Assembly: GCA_028335825.1 (NCBI GenBank)
Contig: JAIOKI010000014.1
Coordinates: forward strand, 310,001 to 374,000
Length of the DNA: 64,000 nucleotides
Source of the DNA: Nosema muscidifuracis
Taxonomy: Eukaryota > Microsporidia > Nosematidae
Direction of reading: 5' to 3'
The notes below the pieces were generated by a model, which made no database searches, was not told where the DNA came from, and saw only the letters and a program-made list of their open reading frames with translations. Each line of letters starts with the position of its first letter. Within the stretch, counting starts at the first letter, position 1. Position numbers and translations under genes: made by a program. Positions 20,001-29,207 of this stretch are shown here, in pieces.

Positions 20001-22340
20001 ATGCAATTTTATATACACAATGTTAGTAAATCTACTGATAAATTAACTAAAGAGGAGTATCTAAAATACAAAAATAAATATACGAATTATATCAACGTTT
20101 TTGATTCAAAGTTTGTATCAGCAACTGAATATTTTACAAAAATTGAATCAGGATTATGTGATGATATCACTATAGAAGAATTTGTTTCTTACGCTGCTGA
20201 AACTGCAGAATCAATGACTACTAAACATTATGATTATGGAAGATTCTCTGCTTATATTTTGATGGATTATCTTAAAGAAAATACTTCAGATATGTTTTCA
20301 GATAAAGTGGAGCATGTCTATAAAAATGGAGATTTTTATTCTGAAAAATTTTATAATCTGGTTATGAATAATAAAGAGTATCTTGACAAACTAGTTGATT
20401 ACACAAAAGATGATACATGGACATATTTTGCTATATTAACTTTGAAGAGAGCTTACTTATTGACTCTTAATGGTAAGACTATAGAGAGACCTCAGGATAT
20501 GCTTCTTAGAGTAGCATTACAATTACATGGTGATGATATGGAAAATGTAGAGAAGACTTACAGACTTTTATCTGATAATATGTATACTCATGGATCACCT
20601 ACCATATTTAATTCAGGAAGTAAGAAATCTCAACTGGCAAGTTGTTTTTTACTAACTCCTATTGAAGAAACAGTAGAAGGTTTGTTTGATACTGTAAAGA
20701 GATGTGTACAAATTACTAAATCTGGTGGAGGAGTAGCTTTAGATTTACATGATATGGCTGCTAAAGGTGCTAGTATAAGAAAAACAGGAGGAATTTCTAA
20801 GGGTATAATTCCTTACATTCAGGTACTAAACTGGTCTTTGAAATATATTGGACAAGCTGGTAATAGAAGATCAGGATGTCCTGCTATTTACTTAGAACCA
20901 TGGCACAAAGACGTATTTGATTTTTTAGATCTTAGAAAGAGTACTGGAAAAGATGAACTTAGAGCTAGAGATGTCTTCACTGCTATGTGGTTAAATGATT
21001 TATTTATGAAGAGAGTAGAAGCTAACGAAGAATGGTCATTATTCTGTCCAAAGTCTGTACCTGGATTATCTAATGCGTACGACGAAGAATTTGAAAAATT
21101 ATATATTCATTACGAAAAAACTGTCGATCGTGTCACAATTCCTGCTCAAAAATTGTGGAAAGCTATTATTGAATCTCAAATAGAAACAGGTACACCTTAT
21201 ATGCTTTATAAAGATACTATTAATAGATTAAGTAATCAAAAAAATATAGGAACTATTAGATGTTCGAATTTGTGTACAGAAATTGTTCAATACACTAGTC
21301 CTGATGAAGTAGCTGTTTGTAATTTAGCCAGTATTTGTTTACCAAAATTCGTTAAAGATGGGAAATTTGATTTTGATTTATTTAGGAATGTCGTTAATAC
21401 AGTTACTAAGAATGTTAACCGTGTCATTGATTGTAATTTATACCCACTTAAAGTAGCAGAAAATTCAAATAGAAAACATAGACCTGTAGGAATGGGTATT
21501 CAAGGACTTGCCGATGTCTTTTTAATGTTAAGATTACCTTATGAAAGTCCAGAAGCAAGAAAATTGAACAAGGATATTTTCGAAACACTTTATTTTGCTG
21601 CTATTGAAGCTTCCTGTGAAGAAGCTGAGATACATGGACCTTATGAATCATATGAAGGATCACCTATTAGTAAAGGAATCTTCCATTGGGAGATGGCTAA
21701 TGGATCTGTCTCTAACAGATGGGATTGGGAAGAATTAAGATCTAAGATTAAAAAATTCGGTATAAGAAATTCGTTATTAATAGCACCTATGCCAACTGCA
21801 GGAACTTCACAGATATTTAATAATAACGAAGCATTTGAACCCTTTACTAGTAATATATATACAAGAAGAACCGCTTGTGGAGAATTCCAAATGGTAAACA
21901 GATATTTAATGAATGATCTTATAAAACTTGGCATGTGGTCTACAGAAATGAAGAATTTAATTATTGAACATGATGGATCTATACAAAATATTTCTAAGAT
22001 ACCAAAAGATATTAAAGATTTGTATAAGACAGTATGGGAAATTAAAATGAAATGTGTGATTGATCTTGCTGCTGATAGACAACCTTTCGTTGATCAATCT
22101 CAATCTTTGAATTTATTTGTAGCCAAGCCTACCTACTCAGTTTTGTCATCTATGCACTTTTATGGATGGAAACAAGGATTAAAGACAGGAATGTATTATT
22201 TAAGAACAAGGCCTATAACATCAGCTATTAAATTTACAGTAGATTTGGATATGTTGAAGAAATCCTTAAAAGAAAATGATAATACTGAAAAAGAGAATAG
22301 AGAAGAAGATAATGGTGAATGTGAAGCATGTAGCTGTTAA
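20001..22340 (+). CDS. RNR1: Ribonucleoside-diphosphate reductase large subunit (class Ia)
   Basis: Catalytic subunit reducing ribonucleoside diphosphates to deoxy forms for DNA synthesis. It has 779 residues, typical for eukaryotes, starting directly after TTACCCC. An ATP-cone-like N-terminus (about 1-90) retains AAETAESMTTKHYDY, but the usual VIKRDG stretch at the extreme N-terminus is replaced by FYIHNVSKSTDK. Catalytic features include SQLASCFLL (Cys near 214), NLCTEI, CNLASICLPKF, a PMPTAGTSQI loop and the C-terminal CEACSC tail that relays electrons from thioredoxin or glutaredoxin. The small subunit is not in this window. Identity is certain; altered activity-site regulation by dATP is only inferred. 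Confidence 0.98.
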   Translation: MQFYIHNVSKSTDKLTKEEYLKYKNKYTNYINVFDSKFVSATEYFTKIESGLCDDITIEEFVSYAAETAESMTTKHYDYGRFSAYILMDYLKENTSDMFSDKVEHVYKNGDFYSEKFYNLVMNNKEYLDKLVDYTKDDTWTYFAILTLKRAYLLTLNGKTIERPQDMLLRVALQLHGDDMENVEKTYRLLSDNMYTHGSPTIFNSGSKKSQLASCFLLTPIEETVEGLFDTVKRCVQITKSGGGVALDLHDMAAKGASIRKTGGISKGIIPYIQVLNWSLKYIGQAGNRRSGCPAIYLEPWHKDVFDFLDLRKSTGKDELRARDVFTAMWLNDLFMKRVEANEEWSLFCPKSVPGLSNAYDEEFEKLYIHYEKTVDRVTIPAQKLWKAIIESQIETGTPYMLYKDTINRLSNQKNIGTIRCSNLCTEIVQYTSPDEVAVCNLASICLPKFVKDGKFDFDLFRNVVNTVTKNVNRVIDCNLYPLKVAENSNRKHRPVGMGIQGLADVFLMLRLPYESPEARKLNKDIFETLYFAAIEASCEEAEIHGPYESYEGSPISKGIFHWEMANGSVSNRWDWEELRSKIKKFGIRNSLLIAPMPTAGTSQIFNNNEAFEPFTSNIYTRRTACGEFQMVNRYLMNDLIKLGMWSTEMKNLIIEHDGSIQNISKIPKDIKDLYKTVWEIKMKCVIDLAADRQPFVDQSQSLNLFVAKPTYSVLSSMHFYGWKQGLKTGMYYLRTRPITSAIKFTVDLDMLKKSLKENDNTEKENREEDNGECEACSC

Positions 22341-22678
22341 GAAATAAATTATTTTGTCAATAAGTTTTAATTTAGTGTGTTTTGTTTATAAAAAAATAGA
22401 TAATAACTTTTTTTTTTGAAAAAAATTGTCTCGACAGTTTTAATTAAAAATAAATTATCAATTTTGTATTCACGCGCTTGGTTTATGAGATTAATGATTT
22501 TTTATGATTAAAAAACATATTTATTTATCAATTTTTATACCCTCTTATTGATGAAATACCTGTTTAAATTTTTTTTAATTTATTTTTCAAACATAATTAA
22601 TTTTTAATTAATCTTAAGGTATATTTTTAAGAAAATTTACAATTTTCTTAAAAATTAAATAAAATTTAATCAAAAAAA
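22341..22678. other. Convergent spacer between RNR1 and RAB6-type gene
   Basis: AT-rich with poly-T and poly-A tracts. No repeat unit, RNA gene or credible ORF was found. An ATG at 22551, just after a CCCTC block, opens only 18 codons. Confidence 0.5.
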
Positions 22679-23287
22679 TTAGAAAAATCCACCACAACAT
22701 TTTGAATCCTTCTTATCATCCAAATTAATAATTTCTTTATAAACATTTTCTTCTTCAGGGTTATTTTTTACATCTTCTTCTATAAGATCGTGTATAGATG
22801 AAACTAGATCAGCAATCCCTTCATATTTCAAAGCAGAAGTTTCAATAAATCCAGCTTTGAGTTTTTTAGCTTTCTTTTTTCCTTCTTTTCTAAGTTCTTC
22901 AATATCACTTTCTTTAACCAAATCTTTCTTATTAGCTACTATTAAAATCTTAATAAGATTGAATGGATCATTTATTCGTACTAAATCATTAACCCAATAA
23001 TCTATTCTATTAAAAGATTCTTTATTAGAGTAATCATATACTATAATTGTAAGAAAAGCACTCCTAGTATAATTTGGTATTAGAGAATTAAATCTCTCTT
23101 GACCTGCTGTATCCCATAACTGAAGTCTGATTTGTCTTCCGCATGTATTTATTGTAGTACTTACAAAATCAAGTCCAATTGTAGGACCATAAGATTCTTC
23201 TATTTTTTGATATAAATATTGTGCCATTATAGAAGTTTTTCCCACACTAGAATTCCCTAAAAATACAATTTTATATGTGGTCTTCAT
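22679..23287 (-). CDS. YPT6: Rab6/Ypt6-type small GTPase
   Basis: Small GTPase for Golgi/endosome vesicle traffic, 202 residues. It has the P-loop GNSSVGKTS, switch I with TIGLDF, switch II [16 protein letters not shown], NKKDL and ETSAL. The segment [24 protein letters not shown] is close to Rab6 ([24 protein letters not shown]), supporting the Rab6/Ypt6 subfamily. The C-terminus SKCCGGFF has a Cys pair for geranylgeranylation, although residues follow it. The ATG is preceded by AACCCTT on the plus strand, so the gene sees AAGGGTTCGAG: a GGG-type rather than CCC-type start signal. It shares a 62-bp divergent promoter with the SCY1-like gene. Confidence 0.94.
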   Translation of the reverse strand: [202 protein letters not shown]

Positions 23288-23349
23288 CTCGAACCCTTAA
23301 AGGAAGTTTTTTTATTTCAAACAAAAAAAATATCTCAAAAAACTAGCCC
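23288..23349. promoter_or_regulatory. 62-bp divergent promoter of YPT6 and SCY1-like gene
   Basis: Only 62 bp separate the two start codons. The left side holds CTCGAACCCTT, read as AAGGGTTCGAG by the GTPase gene. The right side ends AGCCCATG, the CCC signal of the kinase-like gene. All upstream signals of both genes must overlap here. Confidence 0.6.
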
Positions 23350-24774
23350 ATGTTTTTTAAAAAGATTTTCTCATTCGCACCTAAAAAAGAAGAACTTTTT
23401 TATGAAAATACCAAATATAAGATGTTAATAACGACCATGGAAAACAAAAAGGTAACAAAGTTTATATACAACGAGAATATAAAACAATACAATATAGTTA
23501 AAAAAATACATCATGATAACCTAATAAATCCCTTAAAAATAAATACAAAACACAATTCAATGACTACTCAGCCACTTTATCCATTTGAAATGGTTTATAA
23601 AGATAGTACACAAGAATTTAATAAATATTCATTTTTGTGTTTGGCAAAAGCAATAGATTTTTTACATAAGAAATGTAAAATTGTACATAACAATATAGAC
23701 GTATATTCTTTATTTTTCACTGAAGATGGAAAAATAGTTCTTGGTGGATTTGAAAAATCTCAAATATCTGAATCACTAGATTCAGATAATATTCAATTTA
23801 GCAATTTATTACAGAAATATTTTAAAAAGACTACTAACTTAATAAAATTTATTAGAGAACACGAAAATGATCAAAATTATTTTTACGATAACGAGATATT
23901 TTTCTTTGGATTTGATGCGCACACAGTACAACAAAAAAAAGATTTTATTTCTGAAGTTCGAAATATGAAATCAGAATTTGTCGAAATTTATAAAAAAAGA
24001 TTAGTTGATATTTTTAGCAACGATCTTAGCAAAGAATTTGACAAATTTTATAAAGAAGATATTTTAAATATGATATTCTATTTAGATTTAGAAAATTATG
24101 ACGAAATCATCCCTAAATTATTCGATATTTTAGATAGTAATGTAAGATTATATTTTTTTAAAAACTCAAAAAAATATATTTCTAAATTAAAAAGTATAGA
24201 ACCTTCTTTAGAATCTATTCTAATAGGTCTAAAAATTAAGAAAAATGATTTGAGAACAGAAACTATTAATTTTTTAAAGAATAATATTGATAAATGTTCG
24301 GAACAGTCTCAAATACAAATTTTGGAAAGTATGTATAGTTCAATAACAGAACCTGATGGAGTACTTCTGGTACTTAAATATATTAACGAAACAAAGCCAG
24401 TTTTTCAAAAATCAGAAATCATTTACGAAATGTGTAAGAAATATTTGACAATACCTGGGTGTAAAAATGAGACTTTGAAAACTATTCAAATATTTTATCC
24501 GTCTTTTAATAAACATAAAGTCAGTACTGAACTTTTACCCCAGGTATGTACATATTTAGCAGATGAAAGATTACAATCACCTACTTTTCTACTTATAGAA
24601 GATATATTAGTCGATTTAAAATGTCATAAAGAGAAAATTATTTCTAAAGAATGGAGTTTTGATTCGTTTAGAGATTTTTTTAATAATAAAAATACTGTCA
24701 AGTCTAAAAGCATGGAAAATATAAACAAAGTAGAGAATGAAGTAGAAGATGATGAATGGGATGATGATTGGTAA
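23350..24774 (+). CDS. SCY1-like pseudokinase (Cex1/SCYL1 family)
   Basis: Pseudokinase with HEAT repeats, 474 residues. The N-terminal 200 residues are kinase-like but degenerate. The catalytic loop reads IVHNNIDVYSLFF instead of HRDLKxxN, and the DFG position reads LGGFE, so catalysis is unlikely. HEAT-like helices fill about 220-430. The acidic, Trp-containing tail DDEWDDDW resembles the C-terminal tails of SCYL1/Cex1. In yeast, Cex1 receives aminoacylated tRNAs at the nuclear pore; SCYL1 also acts in COPI traffic. Family assignment comes from the domain order and tail; which role applies is open. Starts after AGCCC. Confidence 0.78.
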   Translation: MFFKKIFSFAPKKEELFYENTKYKMLITTMENKKVTKFIYNENIKQYNIVKKIHHDNLINPLKINTKHNSMTTQPLYPFEMVYKDSTQEFNKYSFLCLAKAIDFLHKKCKIVHNNIDVYSLFFTEDGKIVLGGFEKSQISESLDSDNIQFSNLLQKYFKKTTNLIKFIREHENDQNYFYDNEIFFFGFDAHTVQQKKDFISEVRNMKSEFVEIYKKRLVDIFSNDLSKEFDKFYKEDILNMIFYLDLENYDEIIPKLFDILDSNVRLYFFKNSKKYISKLKSIEPSLESILIGLKIKKNDLRTETINFLKNNIDKCSEQSQIQILESMYSSITEPDGVLLVLKYINETKPVFQKSEIIYEMCKKYLTIPGCKNETLKTIQIFYPSFNKHKVSTELLPQVCTYLADERLQSPTFLLIEDILVDLKCHKEKIISKEWSFDSFRDFFNNKNTVKSKSMENINKVENEVEDDEWDDDW

Positions 24775-24805
24775 ATTACATTTTTTTAATATAAAATTTA
24801 CAATT

Positions 24806-25909
24806 TTAAAATTCTAATTTAATTTTTTCATTATCTTTGTACCAGTAAAAAGAAAGTGTTCTTATTTTATGAAAATCATTTATCAAAGATTTAACCTCAG
24901 ATGACTTAGTTATACAAATATTTAAACCGTAGTCATGATTTTTAGTAAAATTTTCGTATCCGTCGTGATATAAAATTTTTTCGTGAAATTTTATACGAGG
25001 TGAATCTTTATTATGAGCTATTAGCATTTCCTGTATTTTTATAGATAAAAGTTTTAGACAAATCGTTGCATCTATAACTGAGCAATGACTACCGTTATGT
25101 ATAACTGTTTTTAAATAAGTTTTTGCTAGTTGTTGTAAAGATACTCTTCTACTTTCAGTACTTAGAAATAAATAAGAAGTATCAATTATTTTATCATGAT
25201 ACATTCCCAATGCTGTTAGATCATTTTCAAGTCCATGACCTAAAATTGTAGTATTTTTTCCAATTATTTTTTTAATCTCAGATATCATTGTATCAAAAGG
25301 TATACCATCATCAAGGATTTGTTTAGTCAATCCACTAAACTCAGTTTCATAATTAATTACTCTGTTAACAGGTTTTACAAATTTATCGTATAAAACGTTA
25401 CCAAGATTATTTACTAAACTTATTCTTCCAACTTCTTTACCAATTTTTGTAGTAACCATTTCCAAATCAATAGAAACAAGAAAGTTTTGAGTTTCTTCAG
25501 TAAATCTAATATCTTCTTTTGGACATTTCAAGTTAACATCACTATTTATAAATATTTTGTTATCGTATAACTGTTCAATATTTATAAAAGATATAAGATT
25601 TAAGTTATCAATAGTTATATTTGAAAAATCAGGGGTAAGTTCTCGTAAATTTACTTCTCTTGTAAGGTTATAATGAAGATTATTAAAATCAAATTTTTCA
25701 TGTAATTTTAATTTATATTCAGTAGGAAGAACAAATTCATTATCTTTATAATCTTTAATAAATATAAAATTCAATGAAAAAGGTTTATTAGTACCTTTTA
25801 TAGGAAAAAATCCTGGTTTTCGTTGATTATTAAATATCCATTTCATTATTCGGTATATATCATTTAACTTAAATTTTTTTAAATTCTCTCCATCAATCTT
25901 TTTAGACAT
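24806..25909 (-). CDS. REX1: DEDDh 3'-5' RNA exonuclease, REX1 (Rnh70) family
   Basis: RNA exonuclease of 367 residues. The DEDDh core spans about 145-305: SIDLEMV (first Asp and Glu), GHGLENDL (second Asp), IDTSYLF, and HCSVIDA for the His and final Asp. The order and the phrases GRISLVNNLGNVLYDKFVKP and YETEFSGLT match Rex1, which trims 5S rRNA, 25S rRNA and tRNA precursors in the yeast nucleus. The N-terminal 140 residues are family-specific. Start ATG follows TTCCCCAAA on the coding strand. It is convergent with the SCY1-like gene, with only 31 bp between stops. Confidence 0.88.
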   Translation of the reverse strand: MSKKIDGENLKKFKLNDIYRIMKWIFNNQRKPGFFPIKGTNKPFSLNFIFIKDYKDNEFVLPTEYKLKLHEKFDFNNLHYNLTREVNLRELTPDFSNITIDNLNLISFINIEQLYDNKIFINSDVNLKCPKEDIRFTEETQNFLVSIDLEMVTTKIGKEVGRISLVNNLGNVLYDKFVKPVNRVINYETEFSGLTKQILDDGIPFDTMISEIKKIIGKNTTILGHGLENDLTALGMYHDKIIDTSYLFLSTESRRVSLQQLAKTYLKTVIHNGSHCSVIDATICLKLLSIKIQEMLIAHNKDSPRIKFHEKILYHDGYENFTKNHDYGLNICITKSSEVKSLINDFHKIRTLSFYWYKDNEKIKLEF

Positions 25910-26577
25910 TTTGGGGAATAAAAATATTCTATTTAAATTATTTAAAACTTTATAATTTTACTTATATTTGTCTATTTAAATTATTTAAGACTTTATTATA
26001 TTAGAAATATTTTATGATAATTTATCTATTAAAAATATTTTATGATAATTTTACTTATATTTGTCTATTAGAAATATTTTAAAATATCCAATATGATATT
26101 TCTAATACAATAAAGTCTTAATATTTTAAAAGAAAACGATATATAAAATATTAATAGAAAAATCAATGGATGAAATAAATATAAAAGTAAAGTTACACCC
26201 TTTAAATAAAACAATAAAATAAAAAGAATAAATTTAATAACAAATGAAATTAACAAATAATCTTAAATTTTTAACTGATGAAATATATTTGTAAATATTT
26301 TTTAAGTTTCATGATGTTTTTTAATAAATATTTTGTTGTTTTGATCTTATCATAAAAATATTATGAAATTTATACTCATAAAGAATAAATTAAATTTAAA
26401 ACATCCAATTAATATATATTTACCTATTTTTTATTGATAAAATATTTTAGATTAAGAAATTGTCTTTTTTAATTAATGCAACTTTAAATTTATTAATCAA
26501 GATTTATGCATCTTGAAACAAAAATCCAATACGATGAAAAATATTAGATATAAAAAAAATTTAGCATAAATAATCAA
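25910..26577. other. Divergent spacer with a 25-bp inverted repeat
   Basis: Spacer between REX1 and the second LRR gene. Bases 25986-26010 and 26096-26120 are inverted copies with one mismatch (core TAAGACTTTATT). The DNA between them contains further direct repeats of AGAAATATTTT. An antisense frame of 62 codons across 26068-26256 is rich in Phe/Leu/Ile, as AT-rich noise gives, and is not called. Confidence 0.6.
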
Positions 26578-27795
26578 ATGCCTGAAATTGTTAGTACAGA
26601 TTTCTCAAAAAGTAATTTAGAAGATATTCAATATACTAAAATTAATGTAAAAACTAGCTGGTTAATAATATCAGATAATAAGATTAAAAATATTCCTGAT
26701 GATATACAAAATTTAAGATATCTTACTAGATTAGCTGCTAATGATAATAGAATAGAAGAAATTAGTCCAAAAATATGTTCTTTAGTAAATTTATCTTGGG
26801 TTGATTTTACAAGAAATCGTTTAAAAAAATTACCAGAAGATTTTCATAATTTAAATAGAATTACAGGATTAGGTCTTAGTGAAAATGAATTTGAAGAAAT
26901 TCCTTATAATATTTATAAAATGATTAGTTTAAGAAAATTTGGATTCTTTTCTAATAGAATAAGATCTATAAGACCAGATATAAAAAATTTAAGAAATCTT
27001 GTTAAAATAGATCTATCAAATAATTTTATAACAAGTTTACCTGAAGAAATTTGTGAATTGACTTATCTTAATTGGCTTAATTTATCTAATAATAAATTAA
27101 CTAGTCTTCCTAAAGATATGAATAATCTCATTCATTTAGAAGAATTAGGTCTTGGTATGAATAATCTTACTAATTTACCTGAATTAGATAAATTATACAA
27201 ATTAAGAATTCTACCTGTTTTTAAAAATAAGTTAAAAATAGTCACTGATTCTCTTCAATATTGTAAAAGTTTAGAAAAATTAGATTTTAGTGATAATGAG
27301 ATTATTTCATTTCCAGATTCTTTATTAAATCTTCCTTGTCTAAAATATTTAAATCTTAAAGGAAATAAAATAAAAAGAATAGAAATAGAAAATATTGAAT
27401 ATATGAGATCTAGTATAAATATGATAGATTTAAGTGATAATAGATTAGAATCAGTTCCTTATAAATTCTTTAAGATATTTTCTAATATAACTACTATAAA
27501 AATATCTGATAATCCATATAATTTACCTCATAATACTCGTCCTCTTAAAATTACTTTATTAGAAAAATGTTATAATAGAATACTCAATTTAAAATATCAG
27601 ATAAATCCATATTTTAATGTTTTATTTAAAAAGATAAGAGTTTGTGATATTTGTAATAATTATTATGTAAATCATCCTTATTATATTTATAATAGAAGTA
27701 GTGTAGAAGATGAAGAACAATTTATGTTTGTAGTAGAAAAGACTTGTTGTAGTAATAAATGTTATAAAAAAGAAACAAAGAAAATTTATAAATAA
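26578..27795 (+). CDS. Leucine-rich repeat protein with C-terminal cysteine cluster
   Basis: Protein of 405 residues. About twelve LRRs cover residues 25-315, with units such as LTYLNWLNLSNNKLTSLPKD. The tail carries C356-x2-C359, then C390/C391 and C395, a likely zinc-binding module similar in spacing to the cluster in the 17312-18586 LRR protein. There is no signal peptide or transmembrane span, so it is probably cytosolic or nuclear. Codon use is strongly AT-biased (nearly all TTA Leu). No CCC signal precedes the ATG, unlike most genes here. The function is unknown; LRRs imply a protein partner. Confidence 0.85.
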   Translation: MPEIVSTDFSKSNLEDIQYTKINVKTSWLIISDNKIKNIPDDIQNLRYLTRLAANDNRIEEISPKICSLVNLSWVDFTRNRLKKLPEDFHNLNRITGLGLSENEFEEIPYNIYKMISLRKFGFFSNRIRSIRPDIKNLRNLVKIDLSNNFITSLPEEICELTYLNWLNLSNNKLTSLPKDMNNLIHLEELGLGMNNLTNLPELDKLYKLRILPVFKNKLKIVTDSLQYCKSLEKLDFSDNEIISFPDSLLNLPCLKYLNLKGNKIKRIEIENIEYMRSSINMIDLSDNRLESVPYKFFKIFSNITTIKISDNPYNLPHNTRPLKITLLEKCYNRILNLKYQINPYFNVLFKKIRVCDICNNYYVNHPYYIYNRSSVEDEEQFMFVVEKTCCSNKCYKKETKKIYK

Positions 27796-28044
27796 ACAAC
27801 AATTATATTAAAAAATATGTATTTTAAAGGGTATAATAAAAGGTATATTAAAAAAGGTATATTAAAAAAGGTATATCAAAAAAGGCATATTAAAAAAAGG
27901 TATGTATCAACAAAGATATATTAAGATTATATATTAACAATATATATAGCAATATATATTAACAGTATATATTAACAGTATATATAAACAATATGTATTA
28001 TCCATATCTATAGTAACAATATAAAAATTATATAAAAAATAAAA
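27796..28044. repeat. Short-unit tandem repeats between convergent genes
   Basis: From about 27826 to 27905 a unit of about 16 bp, AAAAAAGGTATATTA, repeats five times with small changes. From 27930 to 28000 a second array of AACAGTATATATT-like units follows. This is simple-sequence DNA between convergent 3' ends. Confidence 0.75.
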
Positions 28045-29004
28045 TCATTTTTTTTCTTCCCTTAATTTATAATTATTTCTCATTGGTTTGTAATATCTTG
28101 ATAACTCTTCAATATTTAAATTATCATCAAGACTATCTAAAATATTATTTACTACTCTATAATGATTGGGTGTATTCTTATCTTCCCTTATCTTATATAA
28201 TACCCATCCTCCTATTTTAGGAATATCATTCTCTACATCATTAACTATCTTATCTTTATCATAAATAAATTCTCCTATCTTATTATTAATATCAGATTCA
28301 TCTTCATAATAATCAAAAACTATCTCATTATTTTTATAAGTACATTTCAATTCATATAAATTATTACGAACTTTTACTAATCTAAAATCTATAGTATTTA
28401 TGGAAGGAGGTTTCCATTTGAGATGTGTACCTCTTTTATATAAAACATACTTATCATTTACTGGTGTAAAAATCATTCCATCATTCTTATGAGTAAGATT
28501 TTTAATCTGATTGTATATCTCAATAAATCCATAACTCTTGTACATACTCTTTACATAAAAGTCTATCAATGTATTTGAATTCTTAACGAATTGTTCACAA
28601 AAATATAATCTCTTTAACAAATTCTTATCACAAACTATTTCATCATTATAAACGAGACAATCAAATATTCCATAATGTAAAATATTTTTATCATCATAAA
28701 ATAATTCTCCATCTAAAATACTGTTCCCTGAGTTTATATCTCCTACATCATATAACTCATTTTTTCTATCATAAAAATACATCCTTTTGTCTATTGTAAT
28801 GCATAACATTCTTACTCCATCTGACTTCTCACAAACCATATAATCATATTTGAGGAGAAGGATAATATTATCATTTGTAAGAGATACAGGATGATTACCA
28901 ATAAATCTATACGAATTAATAGGATTATCTATTTTTAATAATTCATTAATTTTTTTGTATAACTTAAACTTAGATTCTTCTTCTAATTTAATACCTATTT
29001 CCAT
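28045..29004 (-). CDS. CEG1: mRNA capping enzyme, guanylyltransferase
   Basis: Transfers GMP to the 5' diphosphate end of nascent mRNA. At 319 residues it is one of the small fungal-type enzymes. The nucleotidyl-transferase motifs appear in order: motif I CEKSDGVRM with the Lys that carries GMP, motif III around ILDGELFY, motif IIIa IFDCLVYN, motif IV NDGMIFTP and motif V YKRGTHLKWKPP. An OB fold follows and ends near GWVLYKIREDKNTPNHYRV. There is no fused triphosphatase domain, as in other fungi. The start MEIGIK is preceded by ATACCCTTT. It is convergent with the LRR gene. Confidence 0.95.
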   Translation of the reverse strand: MEIGIKLEEESKFKLYKKINELLKIDNPINSYRFIGNHPVSLTNDNIILLLKYDYMVCEKSDGVRMLCITIDKRMYFYDRKNELYDVGDINSGNSILDGELFYDDKNILHYGIFDCLVYNDEIVCDKNLLKRLYFCEQFVKNSNTLIDFYVKSMYKSYGFIEIYNQIKNLTHKNDGMIFTPVNDKYVLYKRGTHLKWKPPSINTIDFRLVKVRNNLYELKCTYKNNEIVFDYYEDESDINNKIGEFIYDKDKIVNDVENDIPKIGGWVLYKIREDKNTPNHYRVVNNILDSLDDNLNIEELSRYYKPMRNNYKLREEKK

Positions 29005-29207
29005 AAAGGGTATAAAAATAGATTTGTAAATATCTTCAATTTATAAAATATATCTTTCTTCTATTTATAAAATAAATCTCTCTTCATTAGCCTTGTAAAT
29101 ATCTTCAATTTATAAAATATATCTTTCTTCTATTTATAAAATATATCTTCTATTCAATAGTCTTATAAATATCTTCTATTTTTTTCTTACTTATTGTTTC
29201 CAATTTT
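29005..29207. repeat. Repeats copied from the TERT 3' end
   Basis: The final TERT segment (TCTTATAAATATCTTCTATT and the following T-rich block, from 29234) recurs 73 bp further out at 29161. Shorter, more diverged copies of TATAAAATATATCTTTCTTC lie at about 29045 and 29117. The copies sit in the 3' flank shared with the CEG1 promoter. Confidence 0.75.

Noticed and set aside
22551-22607. 18-codon ORF after a CCCTC block
   Set aside because: Very short, with poly-Phe/Ile composition as expected from T-rich spacer; no sign of conservation.
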